A DNA stretch of 64,000 bases, taken from Paenibacillus sp. RC67. GTDB taxonomy: Bacteria > Bacillota > Bacilli > Paenibacillales > NBRC-103111. Both the position numbers and the translations under genes were made by a program. Of this stretch, positions 43,598 through 51,908 are shown piece after piece. The DNA lies in NCBI RefSeq assembly GCF_030020805.1, contig NZ_CP125098.1:2336001-2400000 (forward strand). Direction: 5' to 3'. The notes under the pieces are model-generated. The model ran no database searches. It was not told the DNA's origin and saw only the letters and a program-made list of their open reading frames with translations. Every line of letters begins with the position of its first letter. Within the stretch, counting starts at the first letter, position 1.

Positions 43598-44854
43598 ATG
43601 CTGATCTATTTTAAAGATTATTTATTGAACTTATTTTTTATTTTTTCTCCATTCGTACTGTACCCTTATATTTATAAGACGAAGCGAAAGCCTCTGCTGT
43701 ACCAGTTCCTGGTCTATACTCTTTTTTCATGCGCTTTGGTCGTGACGATGTCGTTTCCTACGCATCTTGACGGGCTGCTCTTTGACTTTCGGTCTATTCC
43801 TCTAGCTCTCGGCTCGCTGTATGGGGGTTCTGTTGTTTCAGCCATTCTGTATATAACCCTTATGGCTTACCGCTTTATTATGGGGAACCCTAATAATCTT
43901 ATTTATGTTGTTTCATTAGCACCGAGCTTCTTAATTCTTTTGTATTACGTCAAAAGGTATTCGTCTTTCAAGCTGCATCAGAAAGTATGGTGCGCCATCC
44001 TATTATGCAGCTTCATCAAATTGATAACCTTTACGATGTATCTTTCATTGACAGATCATTTGGAGCTATTATGGATCGAGCCTATTACGAAGCTGGAAAC
44101 CTACTTACTTCAAGGGATTATTGCCGGCTTATGTGTGTACTTGATTGAATTTTTGAATTCTTACTTTTATATGCAAGAAGAAGTTATTAACAGTGAAAAG
44201 ATAAAAATCGTCAGCGATATGGCGGCGTCAGTAGCCCACGAGATTCGCAATCCCTTAACCACAGTAAGAGGCTTCATTCAATTGCTCGGATCGGCAAGCT
44301 TGGATCAAGAAAAAAAGCAATTTTATCAAAAGCTTTGCCTTGAGGAATTGGATCGTGCTCAGGTTATTATTACTGATTACCTTTCCCTGGCTAAACCGGA
44401 TCCGGAAGTGATAGAAAGAATCAATGTTAATGAAGAGGTGCGGTATTTATCCAATGTGCTTCTTACCTATGCCAATTACCACAATATCCAGATCGATGGG
44501 AATGTGCTGCAAGACGAATCTCTGTTTATAGTTGGAGATAAATATAAGTTTAGGCAGGCATTCATCAATATCGGTAAAAATGCGATTGAAGCGATGATCA
44601 ACGGGGGGCTCTTGGCTATTAATGTCAAAAGTAAGGAGAGCCATATTTCCATCGTTGTAAGCGACACAGGAGTTGGAATGACAGAGGAACAGGTTCGTCG
44701 ACTTGGAACGCCATACTATTCCACTAAGGAAAAGGGGACAGGCCTCGGGACGATGGTTTCCTTTGGAATTATTAAAAAGATGAATGGGAAAATTGAGCTG
44801 AAGAGCGAGCTGGGGAAGGGAACCGAATATACGATCGTGTTTCCGAGGGTTTGA
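43598..44854 (+). CDS. Sporulation-type sensor histidine kinase (KinB-like)
   Basis: A membrane histidine kinase of 418 residues. Six hydrophobic helices (about 8-188) form a 5TM/KinB-like sensor, e.g. LGSLYGGSVVSAILYI and IMGNPNNLIYVV. HisKA carries the phosphorylated His214 in VAHEIRNPLTTV, and the HATPase has NIGKNAIEAM, SDTGVGM and KEKGTGLGT. KinB-like kinases feed the Spo0 phosphorelay. No response regulator lies beside it, as expected for an orphan phosphorelay kinase. The start follows GGGAGAACGT (43586-43595). A terminator is at 44896. Confidence 0.88.
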   Translation: MLIYFKDYLLNLFFIFSPFVLYPYIYKTKRKPLLYQFLVYTLFSCALVVTMSFPTHLDGLLFDFRSIPLALGSLYGGSVVSAILYITLMAYRFIMGNPNNLIYVVSLAPSFLILLYYVKRYSSFKLHQKVWCAILLCSFIKLITFTMYLSLTDHLELLWIEPITKLETYLLQGIIAGLCVYLIEFLNSYFYMQEEVINSEKIKIVSDMAASVAHEIRNPLTTVRGFIQLLGSASLDQEKKQFYQKLCLEELDRAQVIITDYLSLAKPDPEVIERINVNEEVRYLSNVLLTYANYHNIQIDGNVLQDESLFIVGDKYKFRQAFINIGKNAIEAMINGGLLAINVKSKESHISIVVSDTGVGMTEEQVRRLGTPYYSTKEKGTGLGTMVSFGIIKKMNGKIELKSELGKGTEYTIVFPRV

Positions 44855-44895
44855 TATTAAAAATAAATAAAAACCGCTCTTTGCGGTCAGTTCGG

Positions 44896-44939
44896 AGAGA
44901 AACCCTGAAGATTAAAGTGATACCAGGGCTTCTCTTTTT
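44896..44939. terminator. Terminator between the kinase and a convergent small gene
   Basis: AGAGAAACCCTG (44896-44907) pairs with CAGGGCTTCTCT (44924-44935) with one mismatch and is followed by Ts. The A-rich left flank allows use in the other direction. Confidence 0.75.
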
Positions 44940-44951
44940 GTCTGAACCGGT

Positions 44952-45152
44952 TTAGGCGGTTTCTATAAGCTCGGTTAAAAAGATGCTCGTTTTAATAACC
45001 GTTCCATTTTTCTCAAGTTTAACATAAATCCATTCGGTCTGTTTATCTATGACCGTCCCTTTACCTTCTCTTGTTAAAACCTTAGTTTTGTTCAACAACA
45101 CTTGAAATGGATAATGTGCAGATTGACTTCTAAGAACTTTCTTCGGCATCAT
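44952..45152 (-). CDS. Small hypothetical protein (66 aa)
   Basis: A small basic protein, MMPKKVLRSQSAH..., with alternating hydrophobic residues in VIDKQTEWIYVKLEKNGTVI that suggest a small beta barrel (an SH3- or Sm-like fold is possible). ATG 45152 is chosen because AAGGAAG lies 8 bases before it; an extension to 45197 has no such site. Upstream, TGTATACA and TGTACACA repeats may be operator-like. Function unknown. Confidence 0.6.
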   Translation of the reverse strand: MMPKKVLRSQSAHYPFQVLLNKTKVLTREGKGTVIDKQTEWIYVKLEKNGTVIKTSIFLTELIETA

Positions 45153-45247
45153 TATAACTTCCTTTTTATGAGAGATGTATACATCTATTGTGTACACATT
45201 ATTCTAGCATTTCCTCAAGAAAGATTCTGTTTAAAAAATCACACAAA

Positions 45248-45524
45248 ATGAAATTCATATCCATAAAAACGGGAGGTGTGTAAGCTAAATCCCATCATTA
45301 GACCGAGTGAGAAGGCTATCAACCGTTTGCAGGAAATACAAGTTCCTTGTTTAGTTCTGAGCGGTCAATACGATCTGGACGATTTCAAAGCGATGGCGGC
45401 TATATTAGCAGAAAAGCTTGAAATGGCGATTGTTCAAGAAATTCCGGATGCCGGTCATTTAGCCAATATGGAAAATCCGGACTGCTTTAATCGATATACG
45501 ATACAATTTCTTGACGGACTTTGA
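45248..45524 (+). pseudogene. Remnant of an alpha/beta hydrolase gene
   Basis: From 45276 the frame encodes only the last part of an alpha/beta hydrolase: VPCLVLSGQYDLDDF (acid region) and IPDAGHLANMENP (His region). The nucleophile part is absent. At 45248 an ATG opens MKFISIKTGGV and then stops, resembling the first residues of such a protein in another frame. The whole nucleophile-containing centre is missing, so an internal deletion is likely. GGGAGG at 45271 may be spurious. No function is expected. Confidence 0.65.
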
Positions 45525-45621
45525 TGGTTTTCTACAAAATACGCTATTTTCCACCCGTTTACAATTAATTGGACTTGCATCACAATGAAATGGAGTACAA
45601 TATATTGCGGGAGGGATTCCC

Positions 45622-46176
45622 TTGTCCAAAAAAATTCTTATCATCACCGGAGATGCCGTAGAAGCGCTTGAAGTGTATTATCCGTATTATCGTGTGCTGG
45701 AGGCTGGCTATGAAGCCGTGATTGCCTCGCCGACGAAGAAGACGCTGCGTACCGTTGTGCATGATTTTGAAGGCTGGGATACCTATACGGAGAAGCCGGG
45801 TTATCAGCTTGATTCCCATATCTCCTTCTCGGAAGTAGATCCTTCACAATTTGACGGACTGATTATCCCGGGGGGAAGAGCTCCTGAATATATTCGTCTT
45901 GATGAGAATGTCCCGGGCATTTTAGCGCATTTCTTTGAGACGAATAAACCGGTTGGAGCCATTTGCCATGCGGCATTAGTGCTAGGAGCATTGAAGGACA
46001 AATCATTTTTTGAAGGTCGAACAATGACGGCTTATACAGCCTGCCGGTTCGATGTAGAGCAGCTAGGAGCGACGTTTACCTCAGATACGCTGCATGTGGA
46101 CGGAAATATCGTGTCGGGACATGCGTGGCCGGATTTACCAGGATTCATGAGAGAGTTTTTGAAGCAGCTTTCTTAA
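45622..46176 (+). CDS. DJ-1/PfpI-family protein
   Basis: A 184-residue class I glutamine amidotransferase-like protein. The nucleophile elbow is AICHAALVLG with Cys near residue 115. The conserved Glu lies early (near VEALEVYYPY) and the pattern LIIPGGRAPEYIR matches the family. Members act as proteases, glyoxalases or chaperones for damaged molecules. The start is TTG 45622 following GGGAGGG (45609-45615). It ends at a strong terminator shared with the convergent asd gene. Confidence 0.9.
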   Translation: MSKKILIITGDAVEALEVYYPYYRVLEAGYEAVIASPTKKTLRTVVHDFEGWDTYTEKPGYQLDSHISFSEVDPSQFDGLIIPGGRAPEYIRLDENVPGILAHFFETNKPVGAICHAALVLGALKDKSFFEGRTMTAYTACRFDVEQLGATFTSDTLHVDGNIVSGHAWPDLPGFMREFLKQLS

Positions 46177-46191
46177 ATATAAACTTATAAA

Positions 46192-46240
46192 AAATGCGCC
46201 GGTTAACGGAGGGATCGCCTCTGACTCCGGCGCTTTTTTT
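46192..46240. terminator. Bidirectional terminator
   Basis: GCGCCGG (46196-46202) pairs with CCGGCGC (46227-46233). An inner GGAG/CTCC pairs too, an A-run lies left and a T-run right, serving the DJ-1 gene and asd. Confidence 0.85.
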
Positions 46241-46247
46241 CTGGCAG

Positions 46248-47315
46248 CTAGAATAAACCTTTATCCAGCATGGATTCGGCGAGCAGTACGGCACCTTTGC
46301 CGGCACCCATTTTCGTATTATGTGAGACGAGGACGTATTTAACCCCACCTAAAACAGGGTCTTCCTCCAATCGGCCGATACTGGTTGTCATGCCGTCACC
46401 TAGTTCCCGGTCTAGTCTGGGCTGAGGACGATACGGATCATCAAAAATGTGAATCATTTCAGCAGGAGCAGAATGAAGGGGACGTGTGCGGTAAGGATTA
46501 TATCCAGAGAGCGTTTCTTTAATTTCGGTTAGTTTTGCTTTTTGCTTCAAGCCGACAAAGACAGCTTCTGTATGGCCGTCAAGAACATTGGCTCTTGTGC
46601 ATATACAATTGATATTGATATCTGCGGGAGCGAGCTGATTTTCCGTTACATTCCCCAATATTTTCAACAGCTCGTTACGGACCTTGCCTTCCTCTTTGGG
46701 AATGTAGGGGATGATATTATCCAAAATATCGAGGCAACGAACGCCTGGGCTTCTCCCTGCACCACTGATGGATTGCATAGATACCATGAGCACCTTATCG
46801 ATTCCGAAACGCAGCTGTAGAGGTTGAAGCGTTATTGCGAGGCCTGTCACAGTGCAGTTCGGAACAGGCAGCACGAAGCCTTTCCAGCCTCTGCGTCTTT
46901 GCTGCGTTCGGATTAGATGAGCATGATCATCGTTAATGCCTGTGATTAACAAGGGGGTATCCTCTTCATAGCGGAAGGCAGAAGCGGTAGAAAAGGTAGG
47001 GGTGGTTTTGGCAAACCATGGTTCCAGCTCTTGCGCTAAGTCCGATTCGATTGCAGTAAAAATGACGTCGACCGACTCCGGTTTAAAATCCTTCGAAGCT
47101 ACGACAGGAATCCGTCTCATATCTTCGGGAATCGGCGAATTTTGCGTCCAGCGAGAACTGCCGTTAGATTCTAGTAATGCCTTTTCATAATGAATAGCAT
47201 TTCTTGAAGTGACCATCTGAACGACCTCGAATTGAGGATGGCCGGTCAACGCTTGAACGAACTGCTGTCCAGCCATACCTGTTGCACCCACGATTGCAGC
47301 TTTTAAACGGCTCAT
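46248..47315 (-). CDS. asd: Aspartate-semialdehyde dehydrogenase, archaeal/fungal type
   Basis: A cytoplasmic enzyme of 355 residues. It makes aspartate-4-semialdehyde for lysine, threonine and methionine. The Rossmann N-terminus is AIVGATGMAGQ, and the active-site Cys154 lies in PVPNCTVTGLA, the motif of the archaeal/fungal branch (the bacterial branch has a different sequence around Cys). GHTEAVFV near residue 255 supplies the His region. Presence of this branch in a Bacillota genome suggests transfer or a second, specialised copy. It ends at a bidirectional terminator. The ribosome site AAGGAG is 8 bases upstream. Confidence 0.9.
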   Translation of the reverse strand: MSRLKAAIVGATGMAGQQFVQALTGHPQFEVVQMVTSRNAIHYEKALLESNGSSRWTQNSPIPEDMRRIPVVASKDFKPESVDVIFTAIESDLAQELEPWFAKTTPTFSTASAFRYEEDTPLLITGINDDHAHLIRTQQRRRGWKGFVLPVPNCTVTGLAITLQPLQLRFGIDKVLMVSMQSISGAGRSPGVRCLDILDNIIPYIPKEEGKVRNELLKILGNVTENQLAPADININCICTRANVLDGHTEAVFVGLKQKAKLTEIKETLSGYNPYRTRPLHSAPAEMIHIFDDPYRPQPRLDRELGDGMTTSIGRLEEDPVLGGVKYVLVSHNTKMGAGKGAVLLAESMLDKGLF

Positions 47316-47435
47316 AAAAACAGGCTCCTTCCTGGATATGGATAATTTATCCTATTCTACCACAATGAAATGTTGAATTCATTAGTAAAAAGCCGAAAGT
47401 GAAGCTATTCATTTGCGATCAATTGTCACAGGCTT

Positions 47436-47582
47436 TTATAGCATACTGATCATGCCAAACGCTATAGTGCCTAAAATCCAATCCAGCATAGAAATCTGAG
47501 AAGCCCAATGATATTTGGCTGTACGTTCAACTTCCACTTGGCGTTCTTTCATTTGCATTTCAAGTTCAAATAAGTTCATCAT
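47436..47582 (-). CDS. Small membrane-anchored protein (48 aa)
   Basis: The frame encodes 48 residues, with a charged helix first (ELEMQMKERQVEVERTAK) and a C-terminal hydrophobic helix (about 32-48: WILGTIAFGMISML). AAAAGGAG precedes ATG 47582 (a second ATG follows at once). It ends in the hydrophobic segment, giving a tail-anchored topology. No family is recognised. It lies in the 370-bp gap between asd and the SgrR-like gene and looks real by its ribosome site. Confidence 0.6.
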   Translation of the reverse strand: MMNLFELEMQMKERQVEVERTAKYHWASQISMLDWILGTIAFGMISML

Positions 47583-47686
47583 GGTCATCCACTCCTTTTG
47601 TTTATTGATTATAGCTGGATAAAGATGAATAAAAAGTGTAGAATGTGGAATGGATTCTTCATCTTTTATTTGTGGAGGGGATATTC

Positions 47687-49507
47687 ATGCTCGAACATTA
47701 CTATCTGACCCTTCGAAAGCAGCTTCCGAATGCGCTTGAAAAAGAAGAAATAGAAGTTACGCTCCCTCAATTAACGGAATGGCTTCATTTCTCAAGTCGA
47801 AATGTGAATTTGGTATTGAGAAAAATGGAAGAACAGTCGTGGATTCAGTGGCTTCCGGGTCGAGGAAGAGGACATCGTTCCAGAATCGTATTCCAGATTA
47901 GTCGCGAGACACTCATTCTGCGGATGGCCCAGGGCCATGTGGGGAAAGGGGATCTGCAAAAAGCGTTTGCCTGTATCGATGAGCATGATTACTTACCTAA
48001 TTTGAGGGATCAGTTTGTCTACTGGCTGGAGAGCCAATTCGGATACCGACCGGAAGGAAATGATGAGGATAGGACGGATACCCTTCGCGTTCCATACCAC
48101 AAGCCGATTCAATGTCTTGATCCTCCATTCATCACCTTTGTTGTTGAGTCCCATATGGCCAAACAAATTTTTGACAACATTGTACGCTACAATAGGCAAA
48201 CCAAAACCATTGAACCCCATCTGGCTCATCATTGGTGCCACGATAAGACAGGAACAAGCTGGCTCTTTTATCTTCGCAAAGGCGTTCTGTTCCACCACGG
48301 AAGAGAAATGACAGCGCAGGATGTCAAGTTCTCGTTAGATCGAATACGTGATGAAGGTATAGACTCCCCTTACCGATGGATGTTTGAAAATGTGGAAAAG
48401 ATTGAAGTATATGACCGGTATGCCGTCAGGATTAAGCTTTCACAGCCGAATTCCTTATTTTTGCATTGTTTAAGCTTTGATAGAGCTTCTATCGTACCTG
48501 AAGATATGGTACTTTCTCTTGGCGATGCATTCGGACGTAACCCTGTTGGAACGGGGCCGTTTCAAGTCGTTTCGCATGACAATAATATGCTAGTGTGTGA
48601 AGCGTTTAACCGCTATTTCGATAAAAGGGCTCATCTGGATCGGATTGAAATATGGTATACTCCCGATCTACAATGCAAAGTAAGCTGCGAAGAACGTACC
48701 ATGTATCGGATTCGAACCCGCGGAGGGGAAGAATCACAGGAGCAGCGGAATAACATAAAAATACTATCAGATGGCTGTAGCAAAATGCTGACCTTTAATC
48801 TCAAGCTGAAAGGCCCTCAACAGCAGCTTTGCTTCCGTCAAGCCATTATACATGGAATTGATCGCAGGAGGAGTGAACTTCTAAATTCTGACGATGCCTA
48901 TTTGGCGGACTGGTTTGTCCCTCGACAGGATACTTCTAGCCAAGATATGCTGTACAATCCTGAGTTGTCGGAACAGTTGCTTAAGGAAAGTGGGTATCAA
49001 GGAGAACCAATTCTCTTAGCTGTATCACAAGCTAATGTGGAAGAAGCGGAGGCGCTTAAAAAGCTGATGGGTGAAATGGGCATCCATTTGCAGTTGGAGG
49101 TTTTCAGTGACGACCCTAAGCAGCGGATCGAAACGGTAGAGCGAAGCCATCTTTGTTTGTACGTCATCATATTAGATGATGATTTGGTGTTGTCGATATT
49201 GGAATTGTTTTTGGCAGATAACAGCTTCGTTCGCAGACATCTTAGCGATGAACTATTTGCAGAGTTAAAGCAGATCATCGGGAATATATTTAGAATCGAT
49301 TTAGAGTACGGTTCAGATGGTCAAATGGAATGGATAAACGAGCTGGAACGATTAGTGAAAAAAAACGCCGCAGTATTTTTTATGTATCGTTGGCAGCAGA
49401 GGACCTTTTACCATCCGTCATTAAGAGGAGTTTCATTGAATGCCTTAGGTTGGGTGCCATTTCGCGATGTATGGTTTGAGCCGGTTGCACTGCATCGTGA
49501 AGCCTAA
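47687..49507 (+). CDS. SgrR-family regulator (HTH plus SBP_bac_5)
   Basis: A 606-residue transcription factor. Residues 1-100 are the SgrR_N winged HTH (TLPQLTEWLHFSSRNVNLVLRKMEE: TLPQLTEWL then NLVLRKM), and residues 140-590 resemble an oligopeptide/nickel-binding protein: HHGREMTAQDVKFSLDRI, AFNRYFDKRAHLDRIEIWY. In E. coli SgrR senses sugar phosphate stress, and Bacillota relatives often control transporters. ATG 47687 is preferred: GGAGGGG is 6 bases upstream. No transporter adjoins the gene. A terminator follows. Confidence 0.88.
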   Translation: MLEHYYLTLRKQLPNALEKEEIEVTLPQLTEWLHFSSRNVNLVLRKMEEQSWIQWLPGRGRGHRSRIVFQISRETLILRMAQGHVGKGDLQKAFACIDEHDYLPNLRDQFVYWLESQFGYRPEGNDEDRTDTLRVPYHKPIQCLDPPFITFVVESHMAKQIFDNIVRYNRQTKTIEPHLAHHWCHDKTGTSWLFYLRKGVLFHHGREMTAQDVKFSLDRIRDEGIDSPYRWMFENVEKIEVYDRYAVRIKLSQPNSLFLHCLSFDRASIVPEDMVLSLGDAFGRNPVGTGPFQVVSHDNNMLVCEAFNRYFDKRAHLDRIEIWYTPDLQCKVSCEERTMYRIRTRGGEESQEQRNNIKILSDGCSKMLTFNLKLKGPQQQLCFRQAIIHGIDRRRSELLNSDDAYLADWFVPRQDTSSQDMLYNPELSEQLLKESGYQGEPILLAVSQANVEEAEALKKLMGEMGIHLQLEVFSDDPKQRIETVERSHLCLYVIILDDDLVLSILELFLADNSFVRRHLSDELFAELKQIIGNIFRIDLEYGSDGQMEWINELERLVKKNAAVFFMYRWQQRTFYHPSLRGVSLNALGWVPFRDVWFEPVALHREA

Positions 49508-49583
49508 TTGGCGAGCACTACGATGGTTATGAATTCGAGAATGCAAAAATGAGAACGAAGTCAAGGATCTTAAAGACTCCTAT

Positions 49584-49606
49584 GGAGTTTGCTAAGCTCC
49601 TTTTTT
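49584..49606 (+). terminator. Terminator after the SgrR-like gene
   Basis: GGAGTTT and AAGCTCC form a 7-bp stem with one G-T pair and a 3-base loop, followed by six Ts. The rest of the 336-bp gap (49508-49843) shows no other gene. Confidence 0.7.
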
Positions 49607-49843
49607 CTTTGATTTAAAAGTAGGATTGATTGAAATGATGTGAATTCATCAACAATAAGTAACTTTATATACGAGCCCCATTCCGTGTACTCCTTGTCTT
49701 TATCGCAGCGGCACAGGCGGCAATCGCTTTGCGCAATCGACATAATAACATTTTTGGGAGAGTCTTATTATAATAAAGGTGAGATTGGGTAATAATGGTT
49801 AATCCATTCATTAACAATGACGGCGGGACGAGGTGCAGTAATC

Positions 49844-50287
49844 TTGGAAAAAACATTTTTGATGGTCAAACCCGATGGTGTACAACGGGGATTAATAGGT
49901 AAAATAGTTCAACGCTTCGAGGACAAAGGATTTCAGCTCATAGGAGCTAAGCTAATCCATATAAGCACGGAGACAGCACAGACGCATTATGCGGAGCATG
50001 CAAGCAAACCATTTTACGGTGAGCTCGTGGATTTCATCACTTCAGGTCCCGTATTCGCCATGGTATGGCAGGGGGAACAGGTCGTTGCCTTATCCAGGTC
50101 AATGATGGGGAAGACGAGACCGATGGAGGCTGCTCCTGGAACGATCCGTGGGGATTATGTGGTCCGCACCGAAAGCAATATTATTCATGGATCGGATTCG
50201 CCTGAAAGCGCTGAACGGGAAATCTCCTTGTTTTTTAAACCGGAAGAGCTATTGAGTTACGAACGGGCTATTCAAACCTGGATTTAG
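49844..50287 (+). CDS. ndk: Nucleoside diphosphate kinase
   Basis: A 147-residue enzyme that makes (d)NTPs from (d)NDPs using ATP. It begins [18 protein letters not shown] and has catalytic His115 in [16 protein letters not shown], with the Lys, Arg and Asn of the active site in place. Length is one to two residues short of the usual 148-149. TTG 49844 is chosen because CGAGGTG (49829-49835) is 8 bases upstream and the family starts M-EKTF. ATG 49817 would add nine residues not seen in the family. A terminator follows. Confidence 0.95.
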   Translation: MEKTFLMVKPDGVQRGLIGKIVQRFEDKGFQLIGAKLIHISTETAQTHYAEHASKPFYGELVDFITSGPVFAMVWQGEQVVALSRSMMGKTRPMEAAPGTIRGDYVVRTESNIIHGSDSPESAEREISLFFKPEELLSYERAIQTWI

Positions 50288-50320
50288 ACTTTTATAGGTC
50301 TTATCTGTGAGTCGAAGTAA

Positions 50321-50359
50321 AGTCACTCCTTGATGGGAACATCGGGAGTGGCTTTTTTT
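50321..50359 (+). terminator. Rho-independent terminator after ndk
   Basis: AGTCACTCC (50321-50329) pairs with GGAGTGGCT (50345-50353) through one G-T pair. An inner GATG/CATC pair extends it, and a long T-run follows. Confidence 0.85.
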
Positions 50360-50475
50360 CTGGCAGGATACAGCTCATTTCTCTCTCTAAAAAATGCTCG
50401 TTTGATGTTTTATTAAAAATTGGTTACATTGATATGTAGGTATTGCCATAGAAATCAGGTAAGTAAAATATACTT

Positions 50476-50504
50476 TTGTATGGTTAGTCCCGCTATGTTA
50501 TACG
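50476..50504 (+). promoter_or_regulatory. Probable sigma-A promoter for ampS
   Basis: TTGTAT (50476-50481), a 17-base spacer and TATACG (50499-50504), 25 bases before the start. It matches the -35 and -10 consensus at four to five of six positions each. Confidence 0.45.
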
Positions 50505-50528
50505 AACCGATAAGGAGAGATTTGTAAG

Positions 50529-51644
50529 ATGAGAGATCCAAGATTAAAAGTATTGGCAAGCAATTTAATTCGATATTCCGTGAACCTTCAGCCGGGTGAA
50601 AATATTTTGATTGAAATGATTGGGATCAAAGATCAAGAGTTAACCAAATGCTTAATTGAAGAAGTACATGCTGCCGGCGGACATCCGTTTATCGAGCTTC
50701 GCGACCCAGCCGTAACCCGCAGCTTGATGCTGCATGGTACCAAAGAGCAGTATCATACGCTTAAAGAGCTGGAACTGAACCGAATGAAACAGATGCAAGC
50801 CTATATTGCTGTTCGCAGCGGTGACAACATTACTGAAACATCGGATGTTCCTGAAGCGCAAATGAAGCTGTACGTCACAGAATACCAGCGTCCAGTAACG
50901 GATCAGCGTGTAAATCATACCAAATGGTGTGTCATGCGCTACCCTAATCCGTCTATGGCGCAACTAGCGAATACAAGCACCGAGGCTTTCGAAGACTTTT
51001 ATTTCCAAGTGTGCAACCTGGATTACAGCAAAATGGGAAAGGCGATGGAATCGCTTGTTAATCTGATGAATCGTACGGATAAAGTAAGGCTCGTAGCTCA
51101 AGGGACGGACCTGACGTTCTCCATCAAGGATATCCCGGCCATTCCATGTGCAGGGAAAAATAATATCCCGGACGGCGAAGTATTCACCGCACCTGTGAAA
51201 AATACGGTTAACGGCACCTTGTCCTACAACACGCCAACGATCTACCAAGGAACCTCCTTTGAGAATGTGGTTCTGCGCTTTGAGAATGGTAAAATCGTAG
51301 AAGCAACGAGCAACAATACGAAGAAGCTGAACGAAATTTTGGATACGGATGAAGGCGCGAGATACATAGGCGAATTCGCTATTGGAGTGAATCCGTACAT
51401 TAAGTATCCGATGAAAGATATATTGTTCGATGAAAAAATCGACGGCAGCATTCACTTCACGCCGGGTAATGCTTATGAAGATGCGGATAACGGTAATCGT
51501 TCCTCCGTTCACTGGGATATGGTGTTGATTCAGCGTCCGGATTTCGGCGGTGGAGAAATTTACTTCGACGACGTATTGATTCGTAAAGACGGTAAATTCG
51601 TTATTGCGGAGCTGGAGCAGTTGAATCCGGAAAATCTAATTTAA
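50529..51644 (+). CDS. ampS: Aminopeptidase, M29 family
   Basis: A 371-residue cytoplasmic metallo-aminopeptidase of family M29. Landmarks are LASNLIRYSVNLQPGENILIEMIG at the N-terminus, GKNNIPDGEVFTAPVKNTVNG (PDGEVFTAP with the first metal Glu) and HWDMVLIQRP (HWDMV, His and Asp metal ligands) with EFAIGVNP between. Cuts N-terminal residues from peptides, needing Zn or Co. It ends at a perfect hairpin terminator. AAGGAGAG lies upstream of the ATG. Confidence 0.92.
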   Translation: MRDPRLKVLASNLIRYSVNLQPGENILIEMIGIKDQELTKCLIEEVHAAGGHPFIELRDPAVTRSLMLHGTKEQYHTLKELELNRMKQMQAYIAVRSGDNITETSDVPEAQMKLYVTEYQRPVTDQRVNHTKWCVMRYPNPSMAQLANTSTEAFEDFYFQVCNLDYSKMGKAMESLVNLMNRTDKVRLVAQGTDLTFSIKDIPAIPCAGKNNIPDGEVFTAPVKNTVNGTLSYNTPTIYQGTSFENVVLRFENGKIVEATSNNTKKLNEILDTDEGARYIGEFAIGVNPYIKYPMKDILFDEKIDGSIHFTPGNAYEDADNGNRSSVHWDMVLIQRPDFGGGEIYFDDVLIRKDGKFVIAELEQLNPENLI

Positions 51645-51656
51645 TTAAATAAAAAG

Positions 51657-51690
51657 AGGACGCAGCACAAATGCTGCGTCCTTTGATTTT
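51657..51690 (+). terminator. Rho-independent terminator after ampS
   Basis: AGGACGCAGCA (51657-51667) and TGCTGCGTCCT (51672-51682) form a perfect 11-bp stem with a CAAA loop and a broken T-run. Its left arm can also pair with TGCATCCTCTTT at 51899-51910, across the repeated element described next. Confidence 0.85.
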
Positions 51691-51704
51691 TGTGAAAGGA
51701 ATTC

Positions 51705-51880
51705 TTTGAGAAATATGCTGAAAAGTAAGTGGGGTGTGCCTCGGAGGAGTTTACGTCCGCCTTTGAAATTCGTGAAAATACCAATTAATCTAATCCAATT
51801 CACGGGTTTCAACAGCGGCTGGAGGGGCATACCCCACTGGAATTTCTTAGCAATATTTTTAGTTTCGTTGCTTTCTCAAA
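51705..51880. repeat. Structured intergenic element, copy 1
   Basis: A long imperfect hairpin, 176 bp. From outside in it has TTTGAGAAA/TTTCTCAAA (51705-51713 with 51872-51880), AATATGCT/AGCAATATT with one bulge, AGTGGGGTGTGCC/GGCATACCCCACT (51728-51740 with 51826-51838, one G-T), an asymmetric loop (23 bases at 51741-51763 and 14 at 51812-51825), and TGAAATTCGTGAA/TTCACGGGTTTCA (51764-51776 with 51799-51811, two G-T). The apex is AT-rich. A second copy with the same internal loop lies at 55340-55529. It ends at the AraC stop codon of the other strand. Confidence 0.85.
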
Positions 51881-51908
51881 AATCCCAGCACCAAACGGTG
51901 CATCCTCT

